From NCBI GenBank assembly GCA_000482145.1, contig AUXH01000085.1:1-45570 (forward strand): a stretch of DNA of 45,570 nucleotides, written 5' to 3'. This document shows positions 7,401 to 14,821 of the stretch, in pieces. Numbering within the stretch: position 1 is the first letter of the stretch; each line of letters begins with the position of its first letter. The notes beneath the pieces are model-generated. The model searched no databases, had not been told where the DNA came from, and saw only the letters and a program-made list of their open reading frames with translations. The translations under genes and the position numbers were made by a program. Source of the stretch: Strigomonas culicis. Taxonomy: Eukaryota > Euglenozoa > Kinetoplastea > Trypanosomatida > Trypanosomatidae.

Positions 7401-10318
7401 GAGCGGAACCGCATACGCGGATGCGGCGGTGCTGTCGCCGACGCCTCACTCGTGCGGGCGGCCCCGGTGCTGAACTCACTGCCCTCCTCAATTCGCACGC
7501 CGTGTGCCTTTGCCTCTTGCATCATCGCCTCGTAGTCCGCGCGGTCGGCGGACTTGCGGAGCGCGTGCGGCGTCATGGCCATCCGCCCTGCCGCGAGCTG
7601 CACCTTCTCGCGCGTCGTCCACGTGGCGCCGGTCAGCGTCGCGACAAACTGGTTCTCCTCCGATCCCCGCTGTGCGGCCTCCGTGCCGTGCGCCAGCAGC
7701 TTAACGAGGCGCAGCGGGGCCTTGCTGGCCATGTTGCAGCACGTCTGCGAGACCAACGCGTTGAGGGCGTGCAGGAGGCTGAAGCTGTTCACCATGGCGA
7801 ACTTTTCGCGCTGATAGATGACGTCGTCTTCGCCTGAACCGAATCGATGCACGTCCTTCTTCGACGTGCGGTCGGCACGCAGGATGTTTGCGGCCGCCTG
7901 GTCGCGAAGGTTCTTTGCGGATATCCCGTAGGTGAAAACGTTGGCATGCGCGCTCTTCTCCGGTGCGGTGGCGCCGTCGTCCGATGCGGTGTTGTGCTTC
8001 TCATCGAGGGCAAAGGGAACGAGCTGATGCGCTTGCCGCCATTCGTTGTACATGGCCACAAACGTCGCCATCTCGAGGATCACCGGAAAGAGCTGCTCCT
8101 TGTTCGCCTCGATGGTCTTGGCGGAGCCGCTGTCGTCGCCGCCGCTGGGATCTGCCGCGTCCTTTGCCGTGTCCGTCTTGCTGCCGCTACTCAGGTGCCG
8201 GAGGCGCACCACCGTCCAGACACCATCGACCATCAGCTTCTCCACGTCCCGCGCGGGCGCCGGTCTGTGGCCCTTCTGCAGCAGCGCCTGTAGCGCCGCG
8301 ACGAGCTGCTGCGTCGCGCTCACCACCGCCAGTGAGTCGTTGCCCCTCTGCTTCCCACTAGCGCCCTTACTCCCCGCCGCGGCGGCGCTCTTGGCAGGAA
8401 CGGCGTCCGGCCCCCTGCCGGCCTCGCGCGGCAGCGAGGTCCCGGAGCCGCCCGCGAGGAGCGGGAACAGCTCGAGCTCGGAGGGGATGCGATGGAAGAG
8501 GTACGCCAGCTCCTGGGGTGAGATGTCGCTGTGCAGGCGCGAGCTGGCGCGGCGCCGCTCGCCGGCGCCGCCCGTGGGGGCCGCGGGGTCGTTGCACGTA
8601 TGGTGCACCGGATCCTCGGTCACCACCACCTTGGTGCCCTGCGCACTGCCGCCGCGGCTGTGGCCACTGGAGTTCCCACCCTTGCCGATATCCATGTCGA
8701 CAAACAAGTCCTTTGAAAGGGGAAGGACCGACACGGCGTGCCCGTCGGAGGGCTTGCCACCGTCCGCGGCGCCGGCGTCATACCACGCCGCGAGGGACGC
8801 CACGCGGTTCTGGGCCCAGGACGGGAAGAAATGTTGCTGCTCCTGGAACAGCGCCGCCTTGTAGCGCTGCAGCTGCTGCTGCCGCGCAATGCACTCCGCG
8901 AAGGAGTCGCAGTAGCTAAAGAGAAACGCGTTCAGGACGGTGTTCTTCTGGTCCTGCAGCGCGCCCCGCTCACACGCGGGGTCCTCCCCCCCCTCGCCCT
9001 CAAACACCATGCGGAGGAGCGAGGTGAGGCTATGCGGGTTCGTCGCACTGTCGCTCAACAGGTTGCCACCATTCACGCCAGAGCTACTCGCATTGGCACT
9101 GCCGACCCCCGCCGTGCTCTTCTTTCCGCCGCCCGCGCCCTTGGCCGGCGCGCCCGTCGCACTGTGCGACTTGGGCGACAGCAGCGCACCCTCACGCGGC
9201 GGCGGCTCCACGGTCGGATCCGTGAAGTGGCCCTGGTTGACGTACGTGATGGACAGCAGCTGCACCGACGTTGTGCGAAGCGACACGCCGGCGTCCGCCT
9301 CGGCAGCCGCGATGGCGTCGCCGCTGCCGCAGTGCTGAACGTGGTTGCGGTTCAGCAGCTGCAGCAGCTGCACGTCCGGCACGGCCCACTGGACAAACAC
9401 ATCCGTCAGCGGCGGCGCGGCGGGGTGGCTCGCGTCGTAGCGGTCGAGCGCCGCGACCACCGCCTTCCAGAAGGCGGACAGCAGGGCCAGCTGCGACACG
9501 GCGTCCGCCTCCTCGCCGCCGGCCTCGCCGGCACTGCTCGCGTTGATCAGCTGCGCCTGCTGCGGCAGCTCGTAGAGGAACAGAATGGGCACGGGCTTCT
9601 GGCTGCCGCCGGCCGGCAGGGGCAGCGACAGCGACGGCCGGTCAGCGGACGACCACAGCGAGGGCGGCGCGCTGGTCAGCACCACCTCGGCCGGCACCAG
9701 CACGCGGCGCACCGCCTCCTCCGCCTCCAGGTGCCCCTCGTCGCGGGAGGCGACCGAGGGGTGGAGGGACCCTTTTTGGCCCGTGTGCTGCCGGGCCGCC
9801 ATCGGGGAGGAGCCCCGCGCGCGCGAGCTGCGGCGGTGCGCCGCGCTCGCCACCGACGCCGCGCGGCTCGTGGCGCCGGACGCATCGGCCCTTTTCCCCG
9901 CCTCGTCGCCCGCCTCCACGGTGTGGTTCTCGTTCGCATCGTGGTGCACAGGCGACGCGGCGGCCGGGGCATACAGCACGAGGTTGGGGAGGACCACGTC
10001 GATTTTCTTTTGCAACGAGAGCAGCAGCTCCGTGTCGAGGGGCACGCTGCCATCCCGCACGGCATAGAGGTGCTCCAGGCCCGCCTCATACGCCTTGCAC
10101 GCCGCGCTGCGCTGCTGTTCCTCTTCACTGGACGTGGATTTATAGGCCGTCTTGGAGATGCCCTGCGAACTGCGAGGGTGCTGGTCACCTTCCTTTATCG
10201 CGTAGGCCAGCAAGCGATTATAGATGCTTACGTCTACACCCGAGTCCGATCCTAGTACATTGACGTACGCTCTGAGGTTGTTGCGTACATGGATTGACAT
10301 TTTCTTGTTCTCCTGCAT
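1493..10318 (-). CDS. SPAG17: SPAG17/PF6-like central-pair protein
   Basis: This 2941-residue protein resembles SPAG17 (PF6 in Chlamydomonas), a scaffold of the C1a projection of the axonemal central pair needed for flagellar beating. The call rests on family-like blocks in the right order: an N-terminal region with LYELPQQAQLI (about 246-256) and a helical segment after it; repeated short strands of the type 'F-DG-V' at about 1593-1610 (VRFDDGVLF), 1883-1900 (HLFPDGSVL) and 2252-2268 (FGDGTVL); a block with SFSYFGNP near 1810; and a helical C-terminal part with PPFLQRL near 2470. Human SPAG17 has about 2220 residues. The extra length is mostly low complexity: poly-Q near 1445-1470 and 2147-2157, poly-G near 1105, and a Lys/Ala/Ser-rich linker near 1620-1720. 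A second in-frame ATG at 10300 (MSIHVRNN) is an equally good start. The family call comes from recalled similarity, not a search. Confidence 0.72.
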   Translation of the reverse strand: MQENKKMSIHVRNNLRAYVNVLGSDSGVDVSIYNRLLAYAIKEGDQHPRSSQGISKTAYKSTSSEEEQQRSAACKAYEAGLEHLYAVRDGSVPLDTELLLSLQKKIDVVLPNLVLYAPAAASPVHHDANENHTVEAGDEAGKRADASGATSRAASVASAAHRRSSRARGSSPMAARQHTGQKGSLHPSVASRDEGHLEAEEAVRRVLVPAEVVLTSAPPSLWSSADRPSLSLPLPAGGSQKPVPILFLYELPQQAQLINASSAGEAGGEEADAVSQLALLSAFWKAVVAALDRYDASHPAAPPLTDVFVQWAVPDVQLLQLLNRNHVQHCGSGDAIAAAEADAGVSLRTTSVQLLSITYVNQGHFTDPTVEPPPREGALLSPKSHSATGAPAKGAGGGKKSTAGVGSANASSSGVNGGNLLSDSATNPHSLTSLLRMVFEGEGGEDPACERGALQDQKNTVLNAFLFSYCDSFAECIARQQQLQRYKAALFQEQQHFFPSWAQNRVASLAAWYDAGAADGGKPSDGHAVSVLPLSKDLFVDMDIGKGGNSSGHSRGGSAQGTKVVVTEDPVHHTCNDPAAPTGGAGERRRASSRLHSDISPQELAYLFHRIPSELELFPLLAGGSGTSLPREAGRGPDAVPAKSAAAAGSKGASGKQRGNDSLAVVSATQQLVAALQALLQKGHRPAPARDVEKLMVDGVWTVVRLRHLSSGSKTDTAKDAADPSGGDDSGSAKTIEANKEQLFPVILEMATFVAMYNEWRQAHQLVPFALDEKHNTASDDGATAPEKSAHANVFTYGISAKNLRDQAAANILRADRTSKKDVHRFGSGEDDVIYQREKFAMVNSFSLLHALNALVSQTCCNMASKAPLRLVKLLAHGTEAAQRGSEENQFVATLTGATWTTREKVQLAAGRMAMTPHALRKSADRADYEAMMQEAKAHGVRIEEGSEFSTGAARTSEASATAPPHPRMRFRSYAVDNGLMQRQGESEQRANLLRSSTGLVAIDNCFSGSVMKRAPVPAQPSPRSEAEAVEDTAAAVAATADPDVLVVVPTHAAERRAAYAPYPEEATYMVHQFIQQYLYGSFDYSRHGVGDTLTSAPAAPAASLGGGGGGGSGSTATDPFTAFQMNKTQYYQGMAKLKEWLGSAKHEQESIFTMQQKMEGVFERGFERSVTDVNDSKEMVNYFSLEAAVAPNDSTFSADTRIDEGSTLQPQPPRPCLQAKDIYKLCAVPLSNYDDQLQRSVERSFTQREREHVLQQIVLTELARGAKLLPAIDFKTFTQYHSATHGPTGSRNNQKLLQLQFSSEPFAVEELMTYNAAVGQMLDFVNRFGPHLCTTVTFEEDPKLHLGGGGGTMKLTSSYSKQAENVYPPRRAVQYWVVGLTLPFPNSGGASHASTAATAAVLAANVDAARIWDRQKSLLWLHTLALPGVPSIQSVVRGLRWASAVETQQQQQRQVQEQQLLQLQQEQLKGSRKKKKHAEGEDVGSTFSAPVNRLGNNYYAQLLKQYMKREQFLVSDADRGAGAAADFVAESRTALYPFCDVVVEVASTVTSRTCRYIKANELTAALHYSIPGPPRPDPSAPVAAAVEPDAASSSIYFNVRFDDGVLFTCTKDLYNSPHGGGTGPRAAKVPRAPPKSSRKTSIVNGKGTTERSGSKSSSNLSGSAALTGGSKREKAGSAGRQHPSAAKKEKQAAAKAAAKPGIGKKEAAGAAHPTKEEELSAKPHRRESLVAAPRPMGPPVSAAGSVRLWRTEVAPATTKGPKGAEAAAATQDGKKVQAEAYRKDALKPFSISLTSSNFVFDAHDYSNVLSFSYFGNPDNLNCTHNNYNLSSVASNLASLTETVYCVHRSADGPGALAESVLLPSHETEVRRTLDRAYGIVVRYFASGMVQHLFPDGSVLTRYPDSAATEPLPDDAAVSGYYETLTVASGVRYVRRVCLCGEGAAEEDAVRPLSVGRLSTTTAPVPSKRQSRANSFFAGIADEEGKRLVDSTLRQPTAARVERPDASGGPLNVHDYVRLQTASVHADPLEATQAASVLGMKANYDPLHACYALSREDGVCVAFYYHKSDGSSAATGAQESTAAAAMRQSTSMLQSSRNMDATALFGRTLGSGTAVGNDSVYARVVLHADGTTITTFTPHAAGAAPGSNQPPQQQQQQHANGSTPFVSPTLLPLLRDAAAATESCGEFARYCVESVRMPRVFLCPSSESPPAVFYATEGLSSPPPKSPNSHSRIYPSAAAPHGSFAFGPHNQFHCYYAIFGDGTVLRRSLTRRSAPLSANPVQRRLHVALQNTNPNNAKVAAVMTAAASPSFYTHNHEHLSTPPQPSAPTPLFPIIMETNLVRPTDSGVRVMHDINTIIIEPADVATRNYGNEAALAIGEGFPMFDLALGGMRLVDYKACVTEVQQLFPRTPHSDDVQAQLRASTWEQLLRELVDPQYTPHRLPGERETAMQTQRAAADAQARDELRQQGLCPPFLQRLRLLAENFIVERNLLKSDVLHRLIMRREQKDRKTLFGGGGGSGAAAAKADDTMMSPSASTMLSTKGGPSATQQYRSHQMTINEHCENGIAPLFFTKLVNGEVQQFLRVEQLHQTLREMDAAEALPVFLSRSVASGEPGTQQLTLFKSTHPTPEDDDEGAVLRSLFADDRVAPASSRGKLGSARARRGSRSSPSPYHGRAAGGGGGKTVAAAGTLATLHERHPSFLKREYARLLRSSRFFCGLTSAAGYARPQAGGRGPAGQPGAPSEVAAVNRYTGGSSRWLPAGLQPPRRFVDTKLYAKHMKRTTTSVFATHAGGPAADADPAAPEPIAGLSVIAADEHLVPYDAAAYGMAQGSGDAASLSAHCELLRIFLQFETITPAAANIVMQSELHRHAQLQELTTYYHHAKDSFPLPSAEAQAEQQRLQEIYHSMRKKHKQRKLQKTEREGAAAAAAAQQTPIKEETA
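3847..3866 (-). repeat. CAG repeat encoding poly-glutamine
   Basis: Seen on the plus strand as a CTG run, this encodes a short glutamine tract in the C-terminal half of the SPAG17-like protein. It lies in a linker between conserved blocks, so length changes would probably be tolerated. Confidence 0.85.
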
Positions 10319-10723
10319 TTGTTGTTCTAAAGGGTTTCTTCTTGTTCAAGCTGCTTTACATGTATTAGTATATACACTTCCAAAAAGAAAAAAAAAGTAT
10401 GTATGCGTATTTACTGACTTGATGCAAGGAGAAAAGCAAAGAATAAGGGAAAAGGGTTTCATACAGCTTCAAAGCGGAGGTGCCATTATTCATTTTTCTT
10501 TTCGCGTGTTTATTGTTGTATGTGCTTGGTTAGAACGGTTATGCCATTCGTTCACTACTCTTTTTTTTTTAATACAGAAATGAAACTAAAATAAGTAAAT
10601 GAAATAGGGAACCGAAGTCGAAAGGAAAAAAAGATGCGAGAGAGCATGCACACGACAGTGATGGGCTCTCTCGTCCTCTCCTCCTCCATTCCTCTTCCTG
10701 ATCCACCCTGCCTGTGCGTCCGC
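10319..10723. other. Intergenic spacer, eL20 to SPAG17-like gene
   Basis: AT-rich spacer between the eL20 stop codon and the SPAG17-like start. It holds the candidate acceptor at 10377-10378 and several A/T homopolymers. No gene or stable structured RNA was seen. The part near 10660-10710 is CT-rich on the plus strand and would be the start of the eL20 3' untranslated region. Confidence 0.7.
10377..10378 (-). promoter_or_regulatory. Candidate spliced-leader acceptor AG
   Basis: A 17-base tract that is nearly all T on the minus strand (10381-10397) is followed within a few bases by AG, leaving a leader of about 58 bases before the ATG at 10318. The arrangement is typical of kinetoplastid trans-splice sites. 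Confidence 0.42.
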
Positions 10724-11263
10724 TTACATGACGACGGCGCGCTTGCTGCCCTTCTTGACGATGACGGCGCGCTCCTTGCGGTCCGGCCGGAGGCGGCGCT
10801 GGAGCAGCGGAAAGCTGAGCTTGCTGTCGTGGTACTGCGAGATGTTGAGGTGGCGCACCTCGTGGTTCGGGATCGACTTGACGGCGAGCACCTCGATGTT
10901 CGGGTAGCGCGCGCGGTGGCGGGACGCGAGGTCGTGGTAGGCCTGGCTGACCGCGCCCGACTTGCTCACGTCGCGGAACTCCTTCAGCATGCGGGTGTAG
11001 CCGCAGCGCTGGCTGTAGTAGGCGATGTCGACCAGGTAGTTGCGGGCCTTCAGCTTCGCGTCGCGCAGGCGGCGGCAGGCGAGGATGTCGCCGTGGGTGT
11101 GCTTGACCTTGTTCTTGATCTTCATCAGGCGCCAGAAGCGGCTCTTCGCGACGACGAAGTTGGGCGCGAAGACCTCAAACTTGTAGACGGTCGGCTCGGG
11201 GGTCTTCTCAGAGGGAGACTCGCGGCCGACGACCTCGAAGTGGCGGAGATGGGGCTTCACCAT
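10724..11263 (-). CDS. RPL18A: 60S ribosomal protein eL20 (L18a)
   Basis: A 179-residue large-subunit ribosomal protein, close to the 176 residues of human L18a. Family motifs are clear: FAPNFVVAKSRFW near residues 27-39, a GAVSQAYHDL-type block, ARHRARYPNIEVL, and YHDSKLSFPLLQRRLRP near the end. The ATG at 11263 (MVKPHLRHFEVVG) is chosen because it aligns with the family start. The open frame continues 36 codons upstream, but that stretch is Ser/Leu-rich translation of a GA microsatellite and an AT-rich leader. Only one copy is present here. It sits between the 572-residue unknown protein and the SPAG17-like gene, and high expression must come from message stability or translation, since the array has no gene-specific promoter in view. 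Confidence 0.96.
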   Translation of the reverse strand: MVKPHLRHFEVVGRESPSEKTPEPTVYKFEVFAPNFVVAKSRFWRLMKIKNKVKHTHGDILACRRLRDAKLKARNYLVDIAYYSQRCGYTRMLKEFRDVSKSGAVSQAYHDLASRHRARYPNIEVLAVKSIPNHEVRHLNISQYHDSKLSFPLLQRRLRPDRKERAVIVKKGSKRAVVM

Positions 11264-11296
11264 TGTGCTGTCCTTACGTATAACGTAAAATGTTCC

Positions 11297-11298
11297 CT
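11297..11298 (-). promoter_or_regulatory. Candidate spliced-leader acceptor AG for eL20
   Basis: The first AG downstream, in the gene's direction, of the (CT)n tract at 11334-11351 lies here. It would give a 5' leader of only about 33 bases before the ATG at 11263, which suits a highly expressed ribosomal protein gene. Confidence 0.45.
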
Positions 11299-11333
11299 TT
11301 TGATCAAGGGCAAAAATAACAGTAGCAAAGATA

Positions 11334-11351
11334 AGAGAGAGAGAGAGAGAG
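11334..11351 (-). repeat. (CT)n microsatellite, likely polypyrimidine tract
   Basis: A GA run on the plus strand, read as about nine CT units on the coding strand, lies about 35 bases before the candidate acceptor of eL20. It is the only strong pyrimidine tract in the short spacer, so it probably serves as the splice-site polypyrimidine tract. Confidence 0.8.
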
Positions 11352-11536
11352 CAAGAGCAAGTATAGAACACTTTTTAAAATACACTACACTATTATAACG
11401 GAACACATAAATTACATCAAATGACTCAAATGAATATATATAAATACATTTATTTTCTGATAGTTTTGTTGCACCCATGAAAAAGCAGTGCACAGTTAGT
11501 AGCAGTGGTGTGCGTGGTGACGCCGTTTTGTAACTC

Positions 11537-13255
11537 TTATGTGTCTGTGATCTCCCCGGTCAGCTTTGTGCGGTCCTGTGTAAGTAGTAGCAACAGCAGC
11601 TGGTACATCTGGTCAGCCTGCCGTTGCTCTCTCTCCCATGTCTCGCGAACAGACGGGGACGGCGGCGCCTGTTGTGAAGCCGCATCGCTCTCCGCGGCGG
11701 CTCGAGGCCGCTTGAGGGAGGCGGCGCGCGGCGTGGCCAGGTCCGCTGTGACGGAGCCGCACGCCACACTCATCGCATCGTCCTCGGCCTCTATCGGCTC
11801 CGCAGCGGCGATTGGATGGGTGGGGAGATCTTCCGTGGGTGTCGGTGGTAGCGGCGCCGCCAGGCATGCCGCGCGACGCTGCGCCTTGTACGCGGCGCGG
11901 CACAGAGAGACAATGTGCACCCCCACGTGGAACGCAAGGCCACGCGCCACACCGCCGGCCATCTCCTCCTCGGTGCGCCCACAGCGCGCCCAGAGGTGCG
12001 CGGGGGCGGGAAGGGGGGGCGCGAGCAGCTGGGCGAGCTCCACCGCCAGCCACCGTCGCACACACGACCGCACGAAGGGTACGACCGAGCGCGGCGACGT
12101 CCAGCACACGAGCGCGGGGTGTAACGCTTCGTCCTCCTCCTCGCTGGCCACACCGGTGGGGGCGCTCGTGCTGCGCGGGGGCGCGGGCGGCGGCGGCGCC
12201 TCGCCCACCTTCCCTTTATCCTCCTCCCTCGCCCCCGGTGTGGTGCCGCCGCCACCGTCAATGCGGTCGAGCACGGGGGACGGCTGTCTGGCCGTCGCGC
12301 CGAGGTGCGTCCGCCGAGTCTGTTCTACCCGTCGCTCCGCCAGATAGGCGGTCAGGTGGAAGGCGATAAACGGCTGCAGCGCGCTGACATTCCTCCGGGT
12401 GGAGGCAGCCGCATCGGCCGCCAGGTGCCGCCGCAGCCAGGCGTGCACCGGGGCATAGAGGGCGCAGAACCACGCGCGCGCCTGCGGGTCCCAGCACCGA
12501 CGCGCCCGCGCCCCCCCGCCGCCACGCGCCATCGCGTTCCCACCCGCGTGTGGGGCCCCCGGCAGTGGCGGCACGAGCAGCAGCGGGAAGAGCGGCGCGG
12601 ACTCGCACAGAAAGAGGTGCGCCTCGCTCTTGCAGTGCGCCTCGAATGCCTCCACCGTCGCGTACACACTGTCGTGGTGGAGGGCGGGGAAGAGGTACGG
12701 CAACGCCTCGCGGTCCGCACCGGTGATAAAGCAGCTGCGCTGCCGGGACCCGGCCCCCTCGTCGCCCTGCTCGTGCCGGCGGTCACTGGGCGGCGGGAGG
12801 TAGTACTCCGAGTAGTAGAAGGAGCGCCGGACGAAGGCGGCGTCCAGCGGCGCCCGCAGCAGCACGCGCGCCTCGCGCGAGACGGACGGCGGCGGCGGCG
12901 GCGCAGCCTCCTCCGCGGGCGTGGGACTGGCGCTGCGGCTGCCGTGCCGAGCTTCTACCTCCCCCTCCCCCTCCGCCACCAGCAGCAGCAGCGGCGGCGT
13001 CGCTCCGTCGTCCTCACATGTTCTGCTGTCTGCGGTGGCGGCAGAAGGGCAAGGCACACACGGTATCGCGTGTATGGGAACCGTGGCGGCTAGCGCGCAC
13101 ACGAGGCTGGCGGTCGCGGACAGGGGGGCGGGAAGCAGCAGCCGGCGGTCGCCGTCCACCGCCTCGTCCAGCGATAGGCAGCACAGATCCGTGCGCGTTG
13201 CTTCGTCCAAACAGGCACGAAACGATGCGAGCAGTGCTCCTATGAGGTCCGTCAT
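11537..13255 (-). CDS. Conserved-looking protein, function unknown
   Basis: This 572-residue protein starts at an ATG at 13255 and ends with TAA. I do not recognise the family. It has no clear membrane segment or signal peptide. Order-promoting, aromatic-rich stretches alternate with low-complexity linkers: an N-terminal helical part (MTDLIGALLASFRACLDEA), a block near residues 180-230 with several aromatic and cysteine residues, a helical block near 265-310 (WFCALYAPVHAWLRRHL), a Gly/Pro/Glu linker near 325-375, and helical segments at about 385-410 and 425-465. The C-terminus is leucine-rich (YQLLLLLLTQDRTKL). Cysteines are frequent but not spaced as a zinc finger. It lies between VPS60 and eL20. 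Coding potential is supported by length, base composition and a good splice-site context. Confidence 0.72.
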   Translation of the reverse strand: MTDLIGALLASFRACLDEATRTDLCCLSLDEAVDGDRRLLLPAPLSATASLVCALAATVPIHAIPCVPCPSAATADSRTCEDDGATPPLLLLVAEGEGEVEARHGSRSASPTPAEEAAPPPPPSVSREARVLLRAPLDAAFVRRSFYYSEYYLPPPSDRRHEQGDEGAGSRQRSCFITGADREALPYLFPALHHDSVYATVEAFEAHCKSEAHLFLCESAPLFPLLLVPPLPGAPHAGGNAMARGGGGARARRCWDPQARAWFCALYAPVHAWLRRHLAADAAASTRRNVSALQPFIAFHLTAYLAERRVEQTRRTHLGATARQPSPVLDRIDGGGGTTPGAREEDKGKVGEAPPPPAPPRSTSAPTGVASEEEDEALHPALVCWTSPRSVVPFVRSCVRRWLAVELAQLLAPPLPAPAHLWARCGRTEEEMAGGVARGLAFHVGVHIVSLCRAAYKAQRRAACLAAPLPPTPTEDLPTHPIAAAEPIEAEDDAMSVACGSVTADLATPRAASLKRPRAAAESDAASQQAPPSPSVRETWEREQRQADQMYQLLLLLLTQDRTKLTGEITDT

Positions 13256-14152
13256 ACGGATGGAACGGGAGTTGCTGGATGTATACTCCTATAAAGAAGA
13301 AAAAAAAAGAGATAAAGGAGCATGTCAGAGGTCTTTTTTACTTCACCACAGTAGACGGTTCAGTACATTCACTAAACATTTTTTATTCTTCTTTGATGCC
13401 ACTGGAACTGCTATAGTCAGACAACAGTTTTTTGAGCTTGAAAAAAAAAAGAAAACAATGAATGCAATGGATATTTGAACAAAAAATGTTTTTACTTTTT
13501 TTTTTTGTATCGTAAATGTCTTGTGTAGCAAAACATGAAGCATTTGTATATACGAATAAAAAGAAGAACAAAAAAAATCGAGAGAGGAGACACCATACTC
13601 ACGTACCTTGTCCTATGATATTAGTAACTCGAAAAGAACAGTAATATCCTTTTCTTCAAGTGTAACACCCTTTTTATTTCGATTTCCCTTTCTCTTTTTA
13701 TCAATATTCTTGTTCTTACTTTTTTTTTCAGAATAAAAATAAAAAAACCGTCTCATAGATATCAGGATAGTTTTCCACATTCCATTTCTTTATACTGCAA
13801 TAGAACGCGATAATACGTAGCATTTTTCTTTTTTAAACATGTTGATGTGCAAGTTCTCTCTATTATTGTTTACCCTCGTTTTTATTGTTTACGTCCAGAT
13901 AGACATATCAACAACAAAAAAGGGGAACCGCAAAGCAAAAAAGAGAGAAAAAAAAAGACAGAAATCAGCAAAAAAAAAAAAGCTTCGCAGCTTATATATA
14001 CACTCGCATTATCAAGAAGAAAAGAAATAATCATAAAAAAGGTAGAAAAAAGCACCACTAAGTCTCAGCCATTTTTCCTTTTATCCCTTTTCTTTGTCCT
14101 GTTAAACTACACACACGCACATATACATGCACGTAGTCTTCTTGCTTCCGTC
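13256..14152. other. Intergenic spacer, VPS60 to unknown gene
   Basis: About 900 bases of AT-rich sequence with many A and T homopolymers. The part nearest the unknown gene holds the candidate acceptor at 13289-13290. The rest would be the long 3' untranslated region of VPS60. Short open frames here are lysine- and phenylalanine-rich translations of homopolymers and look spurious. No tRNA cloverleaf or repeat pair was recognised. Confidence 0.65.
13289..13290 (-). promoter_or_regulatory. Candidate spliced-leader acceptor AG
   Basis: An almost pure pyrimidine tract of 30 bases on the minus strand (13291-13320) runs almost directly into AG, leaving a leader of about 33 bases before the ATG at 13255. 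Confidence 0.45.
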
Positions 14153-14821
14153 TTACAGACCCAGCTGCGCCTCCAAGCTGTACGGGTTCGCCGCATTCTC
14201 GTTCTGCTGCTGCTGCTGCTGCTGGCCATCGCTGACATCGGGCAGCTTCTGTCCCGGCATCGCGAGCGCATCCGCCAGGTAGTCCGCCTCGTTCGTCTTC
14301 TCCGTGTCGAAGTCGAGGGCGTCCAGCTCACCGAGCATCTCGTCCTCATCAATGTCCTCCGGCACGTCGTACGCGCGGCCCATGATCTCCTGGATCTCCT
14401 GCGTGTCCATGTACAGGTCGGCGAGCTCGTCCTGTAGCTGGTCGACCTTGTCGATGTTCAGCTTCTTCATCTCCTTCTTGAGGCCCTTGTTCGCGTCCTT
14501 CATGGCCTGCACCTGCACCTGCGTGTCCTTCACCATCTCCGTCGTGAACTGCAGCTGGTCCATGTTGAACTGCTGGTTCATCATAACGTCCTGCTGGTTC
14601 TGGTACAAGCGTTTTTGCTGCAGTAGCTGGATGGCGCGTTGCTTGTAGCGCTGCTGCGCGGGGCCGCGCGAGCGCTGGATCTGCTCCTTCAGCTTCATCA
14701 GCTCCGCGTCTAGCTTCGTGACGCGGGAGTCGACCACATCGTTGCGGGCCGCGATGCGGTTGCCGGCGTCCTCTAGCGTCGGCTTGGGCTCCTTGTTACC
14801 CTTTCCGAAGAGACGGTTCAT
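14153..14821 (-). CDS. VPS60: ESCRT-III subunit VPS60/CHMP5
   Basis: A 222-residue SNF7-family protein, close to the 219 residues of human CHMP5. It begins with the diagnostic MNRLFGKG, followed by SRVTKLDAELMKLKEQIQ, a basic helix with YKQRAIQLLQQKRLYQNQ, FNMDQLQF, and an acidic helix with DLYMDTQEIQEIMGRAYDVPE. Basic N-terminal and acidic C-terminal halves are the ESCRT-III signature. VPS60 is an accessory ESCRT-III subunit that, in animals and yeast, binds LIP5/Vta1 to stimulate the VPS4 ATPase in endosomal sorting and membrane scission. The ATG at 14821 is chosen because it gives MNRLFGK. The frame continues two codons upstream only to a GTG. An unusual run of seven glutamines (near residue 203) precedes a short conserved-looking tail (NPYSLEAQLGL). 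Confidence 0.94.
   Translation of the reverse strand: MNRLFGKGNKEPKPTLEDAGNRIAARNDVVDSRVTKLDAELMKLKEQIQRSRGPAQQRYKQRAIQLLQQKRLYQNQQDVMMNQQFNMDQLQFTTEMVKDTQVQVQAMKDANKGLKKEMKKLNIDKVDQLQDELADLYMDTQEIQEIMGRAYDVPEDIDEDEMLGELDALDFDTEKTNEADYLADALAMPGQKLPDVSDGQQQQQQQNENAANPYSLEAQLGL
14203..14223 (-). repeat. CAG repeat encoding poly-glutamine in VPS60
   Basis: A CTG run on the plus strand encodes seven glutamines between the ESCRT-III helices and the C-terminal tail. Human CHMP5 has no such tract. Confidence 0.85.

Noticed and set aside
8738..10255. Plus-strand open frame of 505 codons
   Set aside because: Same antisense effect opposite the N-terminal part of the SPAG17-like gene.
11264..11371. 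36-codon N-terminal extension of eL20
   Set aside because: It translates the GA microsatellite and AT-rich leader, lies mostly beyond the candidate acceptor, and the family start aligns at 11263.
13256..14152. Possible tRNA or small structured RNA in the AT-rich spacer
   Set aside because: No cloverleaf, A/B box pair or C/D box pair could be made out by eye. A dedicated search would be needed to exclude one.
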